Below are positions 8,534-16,201 of a stretch of DNA of 64,000 nt, piece by piece. A program made the position numbers and the translations under genes. Below the pieces are notes generated by a model. It searched no databases and was not told where the DNA came from. It saw only the letters and a program-made list of their open reading frames with translations. The first letter of the stretch is position 1. Each line of letters starts with the position of its first letter. Where the stretch lies: assembly GCF_003014735.1 (NCBI RefSeq), contig NZ_PYAX01000005.1:124001-188000 (forward strand), read 5' to 3'. The DNA comes from Saccharothrix carnea. Its GTDB lineage: Bacteria > Actinomycetota > Actinomycetes > Mycobacteriales > Pseudonocardiaceae.

Positions 8534-8781
8534 GGCCAGCAGTGAAACGGGGCGGGTAGCCATGCGATTATGAAGAGCCCGGCTTTAGCTGGCAAATATA
8601 AGCTCCTTCCGGTGACGCCGAGGGTCTTCTGAGATGAAAAACCGCTAGATTCGCCTAGTTCACCAAGCCGCCAGGGAAGCGCCATGAAGCTAGTGTGTAT
8701 TCTTATTGGCAAGTGTAAAGTATAGGCATTAATCGGGAATCTACAAGATGCACACCGGCGATATTTAAGCCTGGAGTTAAC
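8534..8781. other. Low-GC gap between two island genes
   Basis: 248 bases with clearly lower GC than the chromosome, including an AT-rich stretch near 8700-8730 that may hold a promoter for the gene at 8782. No gene is seen. Confidence 0.4.
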
Positions 8782-9801
8782 ATGTCCGAGGACGACGCGA
8801 CCGGACCTGTGACACAGAAGCCCGTATCAGGATTGCAGGTAGGCGTTGTTATCTCGCTAGTTTTCCTAGCGGGGATTGCTTGTTATGTCGCGGCCTACTT
8901 GCTGTTTCCCCTTGGGTTTTGGCACGGCTTCTTCCATTCCGCAGGAGAGGCGCTTGTTGTAGCGTTTCTGGTAGCCATACTGGGCGACTTGTACCTGCGC
9001 TTCCGGTCCCGCGAGGAGGCAGTCCGTCGCGGCGTGCAGGAAGCAATTGCCGAGATATTCGGGTTCCTCGGGCCATCTCAGCCGCGCCCGTTGCAAGAGG
9101 CGGTCAAAGAGTTCGGCAAGCAGGCTTACTATGCACATGAAGTATCCTGGAGGCTGACATTTGATTGGAAAGACGATTCAAAACGTGTAGTTCGAGTTCT
9201 CTTGAGCGAACACCATACCGCTCATAATCTTGATCCTTATGGGCTCGTTCCGACAGGCAGGGCCTGGGTAATGGAATCCACCTTTGGTGAGGACTCAAGC
9301 TTTTTGGCTTATCGGGTGGAATGCGCCCAGGCGAGGATTGGTGACGTAGACTTGCGCGGGCAGGATCTTGCTCCCTATGTACTGCCGGAGAGGCATGGAA
9401 AGGTTGAGCTGGACCTGGATAGAATGTGGCGCGAGAGGGGAAAGGGGCGTCGGATCGACTACGGAATGGACTACTCAGTTGCGGTGCAAACACAGGTGTT
9501 TCGAGACTCGTCCAGCTCTCTTCCCCTAACGCTTTCAATGTTCGCCATCAGCCTAAATGTCGAGTTTGACGGCAATGCACTGAATGACCTCTCGTTCTCA
9601 CTGTTTGTTCCATCACAGCTCGTTCGCCAAAAAGGAACGAAGCCGGACCATTGGCGTTTTGTCGGACGTAATACTGGAGGACGCATACATCGGGAGTGGC
9701 GCAGCGTGACTCCGTGGCAGGCGGTTATTGTGAGCTGGTGGCCCTCACCACCGATTGAACCTGAAGTGCCAGATCCTGCCTTGGAGAACCGGTCACAGTA
9801 A
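8782..9801 (+). CDS. Membrane protein with large cytoplasmic domain, unknown
   Basis: A 339-residue protein. Two N-terminal membrane helices (GVVISLVFLAGIACYVAAYL, then ALVVAFLVAILGDLYL) are followed by a short amphipathic helix (VQEAIAEIFGFLG) and a ~230-residue soluble domain rich in beta strands (SWRLTFDWKDDSKRVVRVLL, YSVAVQTQVF, VPSQLVRQKG). GGAG lies 7 bases upstream of the ATG. Its GC is visibly lower than in core genes, a sign of transfer. No catalytic motif is recognised. The plan of two membrane helices plus a soluble domain is seen in membrane-bound sensors and effectors of defence systems, but that is only an analogy. Confidence 0.75.
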   Translation: MSEDDATGPVTQKPVSGLQVGVVISLVFLAGIACYVAAYLLFPLGFWHGFFHSAGEALVVAFLVAILGDLYLRFRSREEAVRRGVQEAIAEIFGFLGPSQPRPLQEAVKEFGKQAYYAHEVSWRLTFDWKDDSKRVVRVLLSEHHTAHNLDPYGLVPTGRAWVMESTFGEDSSFLAYRVECAQARIGDVDLRGQDLAPYVLPERHGKVELDLDRMWRERGKGRRIDYGMDYSVAVQTQVFRDSSSSLPLTLSMFAISLNVEFDGNALNDLSFSLFVPSQLVRQKGTKPDHWRFVGRNTGGRIHREWRSVTPWQAVIVSWWPSPPIEPEVPDPALENRSQ

Positions 9802-9895
9802 CCATGCATAGTGTCGTTCTCCCTGGACTGCGATGTGGCCAGATAAGTAAATGCCCCGCCTACTGACGTAGACAGGGCTTCGGTCGATCTGACGA

Positions 9896-10192
9896 TCAGC
9901 CGTGGTTGAGGGGTTGCCCCCAGCGGTTGAGGGTGAGCCTCTTAGTTGCTCCACCCGCCTTTAGCCAGGTCGTGTAATGAGCCTGGTTCGCAAAGGTACG
10001 ACCAGGGCGTACGGCTTCACCGCAGCCACAGGCACAAGGGTTTTTAGGTTCGCCGTCGGCCTTGGGCGTGACGTGGTGCAGCTTAGCTGCAAGCTTCTTT
10101 GCGCCGCCCTCACGCAGCCAGAACACTTGATGTTCCTGGTTAACGAACGAGCGTTTCGGGGGTACAGCAGTGCCGCAGCCGCACAGGCACAA
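9896..10192 (-). CDS. Small protein with two C-x-C-G-C-G zinc-ribbon-like repeats
   Basis: A 98-residue protein with two copies of one ~35-residue unit. Unit 1 is LCGCGTAVPPKRSFVNQEHQ then WLREGGAKK; unit 2 is CACGCGEAVRPGRTFANQAH then WLKAGGATK. Each has C-x-C-G-C-G followed about 15 residues later by N-Q-x-H, a likely zinc site (three Cys plus His). Similar Cys clusters occur next to HNH nucleases in actinophages, but no HNH motif is here. The start is unclear: TTG at 10192 is the only usual start. The frame is open upstream to about 10257 with no ATG or GTG, so the 5' end may be lost. Confidence 0.55.
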   Translation of the reverse strand: MCLCGCGTAVPPKRSFVNQEHQVFWLREGGAKKLAAKLHHVTPKADGEPKNPCACGCGEAVRPGRTFANQAHYTTWLKAGGATKRLTLNRWGQPLNHG

Positions 10193-10317
10193 TTTTTGAT
10201 CTTGGTTGGAGCCGTCCGGGGTCGTCCGCTGGGTGCGCAGGCGGGGGAGCCCTGGTCAGCCGGGCAGTCTGCCGGGCGTTGTAGGTGTTGTGCAGAATTT
10301 CTAGTAGGTGCTCAAGT

Positions 10318-10357
10318 GAACGAAGGGCCCAGGTCGTGGTGACCTGGGCCTTCGTTC
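10318..10357. terminator. Long hairpin terminator
   Basis: GAACGAAGG(G)CCCAGGTC pairs with GACCTGGGCCTTCGTTC around a 5-base loop, with one bulged G. It ends the leftward phosphotransferase gene (stop at 10374) and may also serve rightward transcripts. It marks the return to core sequence at the island's right edge. Confidence 0.85.
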
Positions 10358-10373
10358 GTCCCGGGCCGCGCGG

Positions 10374-11327
10374 TCAGCGCAGGCGGGTGGTCCAGGTGTC
10401 CAGGTTGGTCAGGGACGTGCGCAGGTCGGACAGCAGTTCCAGGGCGTGGGTGTGCGCGGCGGCGCGTTCGGGTGGGGTGACCGGGCGGTGGCCCAGGGCG
10501 CGCCAGACCATCCACGCCGCGCCGCGCAGGTAGACGTCGAGCAGGCCCGCGAACGACGCCGGTGATGCCGGTGGTCGCCTGCCGCCGGCCGTCTCGTAGG
10601 ACGTGATCACGCGGTCGAACGCCGAGCGGTCCTGTCCCAGGTCGCTGAAGTAGACCGCCGCACGGGTCAGCTCCCACTCCGCGTACTCCGGGCCCGCGCC
10701 GTCCCAGTCCAGCAGCAACGGGCCGCGCGAGGTCTGCAAGACGTTGTCCGGCTTCACGTCGCGGTGCGTGTTCACCGGCGTGAGGCCGGCCGTGGCGGTG
10801 ACCAGGGCACGCGCCTCGGCGATGTCCGGCAGGTAGGCGCGAACGGCGGAGGTGAAGTCGTTCGGTGCCTCGTCCAGCCACTCGCGCCACTCCTCGACCG
10901 GGTGCGGTGGCGAGTCCTCGGGCGCAGGACCCGCGGGTAGGTCGTGCAGGGCGGCCAGGGTGGTGCCGACCCACGCCGACACGTCCTCGGTCGCCGGGCC
11001 GCCGTCGTGCCACTCGTGCACGAGGTAGCTCTCGACGTCGTCACCCGCTCGGACGTCGGCGAGCAGCGGCGCCGCCGGTTCGAGCGGGTGCACCGGGCGT
11101 GGCATGGGGAAACCGCGTTCCCAGGCGTCCAGCTGGACCTGCGCGGACACCAGGTAGTCGCGCATCCACCAGTCCTCGCGCGACCGGTTCAGCCGCTTGA
11201 CCGCCCACGTGCCGCGGGACGTGCGCAGGCGCCACACCAGGTGCGAACGCCCGCCCGCCACCGGCACCCACGGCTCCGCCACGTCACCGAGCCCGAACGC
11301 CGCCGCCACCGCCGCCTGCCACTCCAC
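10374..11327 (-). CDS. Aminoglycoside/choline phosphotransferase (APH) family kinase
   Basis: A 317-residue kinase-like protein. The nucleotide-binding lobe contains WAVKRLNRS (the Lys of subdomain II). The catalytic loop is NTHRDVKPDNVL (H-x-D-x(4)-N) and the metal site is LLLDWDGAGP (D-x-D). The C-terminal helices are normal for the family. The substrate is unknown; many such actinobacterial genes are not resistance genes. The GTG at 11327 (VEWQAAVAAAFG) is chosen as the start closest to the domain. Longer frames run through the DUF5313 gene, which lies 32 bases upstream in the same direction. Confidence 0.85.
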   Translation of the reverse strand: MEWQAAVAAAFGLGDVAEPWVPVAGGRSHLVWRLRTSRGTWAVKRLNRSREDWWMRDYLVSAQVQLDAWERGFPMPRPVHPLEPAAPLLADVRAGDDVESYLVHEWHDGGPATEDVSAWVGTTLAALHDLPAGPAPEDSPPHPVEEWREWLDEAPNDFTSAVRAYLPDIAEARALVTATAGLTPVNTHRDVKPDNVLQTSRGPLLLDWDGAGPEYAEWELTRAAVYFSDLGQDRSAFDRVITSYETAGGRRPPASPASFAGLLDVYLRGAAWMVWRALGHRPVTPPERAAAHTHALELLSDLRTSLTNLDTWTTRLR

Positions 11328-11359
11328 GCCGCCAGACGTTAGGGCACCCGACCCCGTGG

Positions 11360-11758
11360 TCAGGACTCGTTTTCCGCCGACGTCCGCCACACCCGCTCGT
11401 AACGCTCCTGATCGCGCGCCGTCCGCTCCTTGCGCACCGCCGCGGCGGCACCGGCCGGGTAGCCGTACTTCGTCATCCGGTGGTCGGTGCTCTCGATCGC
11501 GTACGACACGCCGAAGTACACGCCGACCACCAGCCCCAACGACCCGCACGCGATCGCCAGCGGCAACGGCGAGCCCAGGCCGAGCACCAACGCCAGCGCG
11601 ATGACCACCGTCAACGGCAGCACCTGCAGGAACATCCGCACGCCGAACCAGACCAACCACGTCGGCTTGGTGGCCTGCCGGAACACCCACTCCCGGTGCT
11701 CGAGGGGCAGCCTGCCGCCGAGCAGGTACCAGACCCGCAGCGGCACGGACGGCGTCAC
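11360..11758 (-). CDS. DUF5313 family membrane protein
   Basis: A 132-residue protein. It opens with PSVPLRVWYLLGGRLPLEHR and WVFRQATKPTWLVWF, then two membrane helices (LPLTVVIALALVLGLG and IACGSLGLVVGVYFGVSY). The end has ESTDHRMTKYGYPAG and a charged tail. The pattern matches DUF5313, an actinobacterial family of unknown function. The GTG at 11758 overlaps the MarR stop (GTGA), which indicates translational coupling to the regulator upstream. Confidence 0.8.
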   Translation of the reverse strand: MTPSVPLRVWYLLGGRLPLEHREWVFRQATKPTWLVWFGVRMFLQVLPLTVVIALALVLGLGSPLPLAIACGSLGLVVGVYFGVSYAIESTDHRMTKYGYPAGAAAAVRKERTARDQERYERVWRTSAENES

Positions 11759-12207
11759 GTCCGCTCCGTCGCGGCGATCACGCCGGTCAGCACGGCGTGC
11801 AGGTCGCGCAGCTCGTCCAGCGACATGCCGAGCTTCGCCACCACCGCGGGCGGGATGGCCAACGCCCGCTCGCGCAGCGCCGCGCCCTCCGCGGTCAGCG
11901 TCACGGCCAGCTGCCGCTCGTCCGCCGCGTCCCGCGACCGCGTCACGTACCCGATCGCCTCCAGCCGCTTGAGCAGCGGCGACAGCGTCGCGGGCTCCAG
12001 TGCCAGCATCCGGCTCAGCTCCTTCACCGACAACGGCGCGCGACCCCACAGCGCCAGCATCACCAGGTACTGCGGGTGGGTCAGCCCCATGGGCTCCAGC
12101 AGCGGCCGGTAGACGGCGACCACGTTCCTGGACGCGACGGACAACGCGAAGCAGACCTGCCGTTCCAGGGCCAGCGGGTCGTCCTCGACACTTTGCGCAC
12201 TAATCAT
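11755..12207 (-). CDS. MarR-family regulator, OhrR-like
   Basis: A 150-residue winged-helix repressor. The segment LERQVCFALSVASRNVVAVY carries a Cys in the position of the peroxide-sensing Cys of OhrR proteins, followed by YRPLLEPMGLTHPQYLVML. The HTH is LSVKELSRMLALEPATLSPLLK and the wing is RSRDAADERQLAVTLT. OhrR proteins release DNA when organic peroxide oxidises this Cys, so similar redox control is likely. No ohr gene is adjacent; it is coupled to a DUF5313 gene instead. The start used is the second ATG-like codon (MISAQSVEDD), which lies inside a palindrome. Confidence 0.85.
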   Translation of the reverse strand: MISAQSVEDDPLALERQVCFALSVASRNVVAVYRPLLEPMGLTHPQYLVMLALWGRAPLSVKELSRMLALEPATLSPLLKRLEAIGYVTRSRDAADERQLAVTLTAEGAALRERALAIPPAVVAKLGMSLDELRDLHAVLTGVIAATERT

Positions 12208-12211
12208 TAGT
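12199..12211. promoter_or_regulatory. Palindromic operator over the MarR start codon
   Basis: ACTAATCATTAGT is a perfect 13-base palindrome that covers the MarR ATG. MarR proteins commonly repress their own gene by binding such a palindrome, so autoregulation is inferred. No ribosome-binding site is seen, so the transcript may be leaderless. Confidence 0.55.
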
Positions 12212-12229
12212 ACACACACTACCCGACGG

Positions 12230-13021
12230 TCAGCCGCGCCGAGCCACCGTGATCAGGTGAGATGACGCACCGAGCACCGACTCCTCCTGCTCGACCTCGC
12301 GCAACGACCACATGAGGTAGTCCACCAGCTCCGGGTCGGCGTAGGCGGCGTCCAGGTCGGCGTTGGACCGCAGCCACGCGACACCCTCCACCGCGAACGT
12401 GCCGACCACGTCCAGCCCGGCCTCCCGCGCTTCCGCGGCCGCCTCCTCGGGACGGTGCAGGTACGCGGTGGTGAACCAGGACGTGTCCGGCGGCGGCCGG
12501 TGCTGCCCGGTCCGCAGCCCGTGCGTCACGAGGTCCCGGTACCGCGGGTCGAGCACGAAGTCCTTGCGCAGCCCGTCGAGCAGCGGCGCGAACCGCCCGA
12601 TCACGGCGCCCAGCACGACACCGCCGGGCCGCACCACGCGCAGCGCCTCGCGCCACGCCCGCAGCCGGTCCTCCCGCTCCACCAGGTGGTACAGCGGCCC
12701 GAACAGCAGCACCGCGTCGAACGGGCCGTCGACCGGCAGGTCACGCGCGTCGCCCACGACGGCGGACACCCCGGGCAGCGCGCCGGCCACCTCCACGTGC
12801 GACGGCATGGCGTCGACCACGACCACGTCGTGCCCGTCCTCCGCCAACCACCCCGCGTGCACGCCGGTCGCGCCGCCGACGTCCAGCACCCGACCCGGCT
12901 CACCGACGAACCGCCGCACGATCTCCTGCGTGCGCAGGAACTCCAACCGCCCGTCACCGCCGACGCGCAGGCGCTCGTCCTCGTAGCCCCGCCCGTAGAA
13001 CTCCCTGATCTCCCGATCCAT
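12230..13021 (-). CDS. SAM-dependent methyltransferase
   Basis: A 263-residue class I methyltransferase. Motif I is VLDVGGATGVHAGWLA, the acidic end of strand 2 is VVVVDAMPSHV, the motif II region is VVGDARDLPVDGPFDAVLLF, then GPLYHLVEREDRLRAWREA and VVRPGGVVLGAV. The C-terminal part (HLITVARR) is typical of Methyltransf_11/25-like enzymes acting on small molecules. The substrate is unknown. The ATG at 13021 (MDREIREFYGRGYEDERL) is chosen because relatives begin near EIREFY. Confidence 0.85.
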   Translation of the reverse strand: MDREIREFYGRGYEDERLRVGGDGRLEFLRTQEIVRRFVGEPGRVLDVGGATGVHAGWLAEDGHDVVVVDAMPSHVEVAGALPGVSAVVGDARDLPVDGPFDAVLLFGPLYHLVEREDRLRAWREALRVVRPGGVVLGAVIGRFAPLLDGLRKDFVLDPRYRDLVTHGLRTGQHRPPPDTSWFTTAYLHRPEEAAAEAREAGLDVVGTFAVEGVAWLRSNADLDAAYADPELVDYLMWSLREVEQEESVLGASSHLITVARRG

Positions 13022-13050
13022 CTTCCGACCGTAGGGACCGGGGCAATCGG

Positions 13051-13440
13051 TTATCGGGCTTCCAGCTCCGCCCAGCCACCGCCGCGGGCCAGCACCGCGC
13101 GCACCTCGGCGAGGTGTTCGACCGCGCCCGCGAGGTCGCTGTGCAGCAACGCCGCCCGGTCCGCGTCGACCGGCAGCGCGTCGTCGCGCCACAGGTCCAG
13201 CGGCAGGCTCAGCACGAACACCACCGAGTCGACCAGTCGCAGCACCGCCGCCGTCCGTTCACCGGTGTACGCGCCGCGGATCCCGGCGCACTCGGCCAGC
13301 ACGGCGCGCAGCCCGCCAACGGCTTCCGCCGGTGTGCCGTCCCACTCGGCGGACGGCCACAGCCGTCCGCTCAGCGCGAGCCACAACCGCCACCCGGCGG
13401 CGGACTCGGCCTCGTCCCGCGGTCGCCAACCCTCCACCAC
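13051..13440 (-). CDS. Hypothetical protein
   Basis: A 129-residue protein of unknown function. It is mostly helical: GWRPRDEAESAAGWRLWLAL, then GLRAVLAECAGIRGAYTGE and LVDSVVFVLSLPLDLWRDD, with an Ala/Leu-rich end. The GTG at 13440 is preferred because the only longer likely start (ATG 13488) would run through a strong hairpin at 13445-13474. It lies between the symporter and methyltransferase genes on the same strand. Confidence 0.55.
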   Translation of the reverse strand: MVEGWRPRDEAESAAGWRLWLALSGRLWPSAEWDGTPAEAVGGLRAVLAECAGIRGAYTGERTAAVLRLVDSVVFVLSLPLDLWRDDALPVDADRAALLHSDLAGAVEHLAEVRAVLARGGGWAELEAR

Positions 13441-13444
13441 CCCA

Positions 13445-13474
13445 CTGTGCGGGCGCTGCAGAGCGCCCGCACAG
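13445..13474 (-). terminator. Terminator after the symporter gene
   Basis: CTGTGCGGGCGCT pairs perfectly with AGCGCCCGCACAG around GCAG. It is placed after the symporter stop (13530) in the minus direction and before the hypothetical gene start. Confidence 0.7.
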
Positions 13475-13529
13475 CGGAGATGACCCATCACACAGGGCAA
13501 CGCAGCCCACAGAGCAATACCGCACACAC

Positions 13530-15044
13530 TCAGGCCCGCGTGGGCACCTTCTCGTCGTCGGGGTCGGACTGCAGCGAGTCGACCAGCGCCTCCCGTTCCG
13601 GCGACGGCTCCGGCTTGATCACCAAGCCGACCACCAGGTACAGCACCAGCGACACCAGCAGCGGCCAGGACACGATCACCGCCTGGGTGACGAACTCGAC
13701 CTTGTTCTGCTGCATCACGTACAGCACGGCCCACGTGCCGAGGCCACCGATCACCGACGAGGTCGCGGCGGTCGGGCCGACCTTCTTGAACCACGGCAGC
13801 ATGCCCAGCATCAGCGGGATCGCGATCGGGCCCATCGTCGCCGCCACCAGGGCGATCACGACCTTGAGCACGAAGCCCTTGGTGTCCGCGGTCAACGCGA
13901 TCGTCATGCTCAGCCCGATGAACAGGAACGTGGTGATCCGCGCCAGCTGCAGCTGCGCGGCCTCACCCAGCCGCGTCACGCCCTTCCACAGCTTGGGCAG
14001 CATGTCCCGGGTGATGACCGCGGAGATCACGTTGGCGTCGGACGACACCATCGCCATGGTGTGCGAGAAGAAGCCCGCCAGCACCAGGCCGACCATGCCC
14101 GCGGGCAGCATGGCCTTGCCCATCTCGACGTAGGCCTGCTCGGCGTTGGCCTCCATGCCGGGCACGATCAGCGGCGCGGCCCACATCGGGAAGAACAGGA
14201 TCAGCGGCCACACCAGCCACAGCACGCTGGACAGCAGCGCGGACCGCTTGGCCGCGGCACCGGACGGCGCGGCCATGTAGCGCTGCGCCAGGTTCCACAT
14301 GCCGCCGTTGTACTCCAGCGTCTTGATCAGGAACAGCGCCATGAAGAAGATCAGCGTGTACTGGCCGGACAGCGGCTCGGAGTGCGACTCGGGCAGCTTG
14401 TCCCAGATGGTCCACATGAAGTCGAGCCCGCCGAAGTGCGCGGCGACCGCGACGAACATGGCCACACCCGCGAGGCCCTGGATGATGAACTGGCCGAAGT
14501 CGGTCAGCGCATCGGCCCACAGGCCGCCCATCACCGAGTAGACCATGGTGACGACGCCGACCAGCGTGATGCCGAGCCAGATCGGCACGCCCGCGAAGCC
14601 CTGCAGCAGCAGCGCGACCGCGACCCACTTGGCCGCGATGTCGACGACCTTCAGCGCCGCGCCCGCCCACGCCATGATCTGCTGGGTCGGCACGTTGTAG
14701 CGCCGGGCCAGGTACTCCAGCGGCGACTTGACGCCGTGCTTGGAGCGCAGCCGGTTCCAGGTGCCCGCCCACAGGAACGCGCCGATGCCGACACCGACAC
14801 CGATCGTCAGCGCCCACCAGATGTAGACGGTCAGGCCGAGGCGGTAGGCCTCGGCGGCGAAGGCCACGAACATGACCGCGCTGTAGCCGGACATGTGGTG
14901 CGAGATGCCCGACAGCCACCAGGGCATCTTGCCGCCCGCGGTGAAGAAGTCGGCGATGTTCTTGATGCGCCCGCGTGACCAGTAGCCGATCGCCACCATC
15001 ACGAAGAAGTACCCACCGACGACGACCCAGTCGAGGGTTTCCAT
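13530..15044 (-). CDS. Sodium/solute symporter (SSS) family transporter
   Basis: A 504-residue integral membrane protein with about 13 helices. The start METLDWVVVGGYFFVMVAIG leads into YWSRGRIKNIADFFTAGGKM, the usual loop after TM1. MPWWLSGISHHMSGYSAV is the unwound TM2 region of the LeuT-like fold, and later helices include TMAMVSSDANVISAVITRD. Such proteins use a sodium gradient to import sugars, amino acids or organic acids; the substrate is not predictable. GGAGG precedes the ATG. A LuxR-type regulator is divergent and might control it, but nothing in the sequence proves this. Confidence 0.88.
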   Translation of the reverse strand: METLDWVVVGGYFFVMVAIGYWSRGRIKNIADFFTAGGKMPWWLSGISHHMSGYSAVMFVAFAAEAYRLGLTVYIWWALTIGVGVGIGAFLWAGTWNRLRSKHGVKSPLEYLARRYNVPTQQIMAWAGAALKVVDIAAKWVAVALLLQGFAGVPIWLGITLVGVVTMVYSVMGGLWADALTDFGQFIIQGLAGVAMFVAVAAHFGGLDFMWTIWDKLPESHSEPLSGQYTLIFFMALFLIKTLEYNGGMWNLAQRYMAAPSGAAAKRSALLSSVLWLVWPLILFFPMWAAPLIVPGMEANAEQAYVEMGKAMLPAGMVGLVLAGFFSHTMAMVSSDANVISAVITRDMLPKLWKGVTRLGEAAQLQLARITTFLFIGLSMTIALTADTKGFVLKVVIALVAATMGPIAIPLMLGMLPWFKKVGPTAATSSVIGGLGTWAVLYVMQQNKVEFVTQAVIVSWPLLVSLVLYLVVGLVIKPEPSPEREALVDSLQSDPDDEKVPTRA

Positions 15045-15291
15045 GAGGCCTCCACGAGTGTTCGGCCCACGGGTGGCAGCGCGTGTTCGGGCGGCGGCGG
15101 TGCGCGGCGTCCCACATGGGTGTGTGACGTACGTCTTACGAGGCTGTTGCGCCCGGCGGAAGGCCACGCACGGTCATTGAGTCACATTCGTGACTCTTGT
15201 TCACATACATGACCGAGGTGGAGCCGCGGATCTACGGAAAGTAGTTCGGCGAAACCGCGTCATGGCTGGTCGCGGACGTGGTCGCACCGGT

Positions 15292-16008
15292 ATGCGAACC
15301 GGTGTCAACGTGCGCCCTCCTCTCCGGCCAGACGGGGATCGGCGCGTTCCCGCTCCCGGGCCGGGGGTCGCGCTGGTGGACCCCGTACCCCTGTTCCGCG
15401 AAGGACTGGCCGCCGTGGTCCGGCGCACGCCCGCCATGCACTGGCTGGGCGCCACCGGGCACCTGCACACCGCCGTGCGGCTGCACGAACGGCTGCGGCC
15501 CGACGTGCTGCTGGTGGACTCCGTCCTCGACCCGCAGGGGCACCTGGCCACGCTGCTGACCGGCAACGACTCGTCGTTGGTCGTCGTGTCCCTGGTGCGC
15601 GAACCGCACCGGACGGCGAAGTTCGTGCGCTCGGCCCTGACCGCGGGCGTGCGCGGCATGGTGCCGCGGGAGGCCGGGGTCAACGAGGTGCTCCAGGCCA
15701 TCGCCCGCACGCACGCCGAACGCACGTACCTGGATCCGACGCTCGCACCCCTGGCGGCCGGCTTCACGCCCACCGCCGAGGCGGGCACGCGGCGTTCGCT
15801 GTCCCGCCGGGAGTACGAGGTGCTGCAGCTCATCGCGGACGGCATGGAGAACCAGGCCGTGGCGAACGAGCTGTACGTGTCCGTGGAGACCGTGCGCACG
15901 CACGTGAAGAACATCCTGCGCAAACTCCACGCCCGCGACCGAACACACGCCGTGTCCCTGGCCTACCAGGCGGGCCTGCTGTCCGGGGGCGCGGTCCGGC
16001 TGGTCTGA
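15292..16008 (+). CDS. NarL/LuxR-family response-regulator-like protein
   Basis: A 238-residue DNA-binding regulator. The N-terminal receiver-like domain starts at GVALVDPVPLFREGLAAVVR and has VLLVDSVLDPQGHL, where the Asp is the possible phosphoacceptor. The first acidic pair of a classical receiver is reduced to a single Asp. The C-terminal LuxR HTH is SLSRREYEVLQLIADGMENQ, then VSVETVRTHVKNILRKLHA. No histidine kinase gene is nearby, so it may be an orphan. In-frame starts at 15190 (GTG), 15262 and 15292 (ATG) all lack a clear ribosome-binding site; 15292 is used because it is closest to the domain. Confidence 0.8.
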   Translation: MRTGVNVRPPLRPDGDRRVPAPGPGVALVDPVPLFREGLAAVVRRTPAMHWLGATGHLHTAVRLHERLRPDVLLVDSVLDPQGHLATLLTGNDSSLVVVSLVREPHRTAKFVRSALTAGVRGMVPREAGVNEVLQAIARTHAERTYLDPTLAPLAAGFTPTAEAGTRRSLSRREYEVLQLIADGMENQAVANELYVSVETVRTHVKNILRKLHARDRTHAVSLAYQAGLLSGGAVRLV

Positions 16009-16128
16009 CCCGGGTTCGGTGACCTGACCCCGGTCCCCGGGACCGAAGGCACGAGTCGATCTCCGATCCGGAAACCGCTGCTCAGCGACGTCTGGTTCGC
16101 CACACCCGGCACCTCGGCCTTGCCGGGG

Positions 16129-16167
16129 TTACTGACAGGTAATACTCTGTTGTTACCGGTCAGTAGG
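16129..16167. promoter_or_regulatory. Inverted operator-like motif upstream of the fadE5-like gene
   Basis: TTACTGACAGGTAA (16129-16142) and TTACCGGTCAGTAGG (16153-16167) face each other, ending 35 bases before the ATG. The half-site TTAC-x-x-GTCAGTA recurs at 29410-29444 and 33811-33847, both upstream of other acyl-CoA genes. It is probably bound by a TetR-type repressor. Confidence 0.65.
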
Positions 16168-16201
16168 GGACCGCCCCGACCAGCATGGAGTGAGCGACGA
16201 G

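Noticed and set aside
13530..14978. Long plus-strand frame over the symporter
   Set aside because: Composition (His/Arg/Gln-rich) is typical of a shadow of a high-GC membrane-protein gene.
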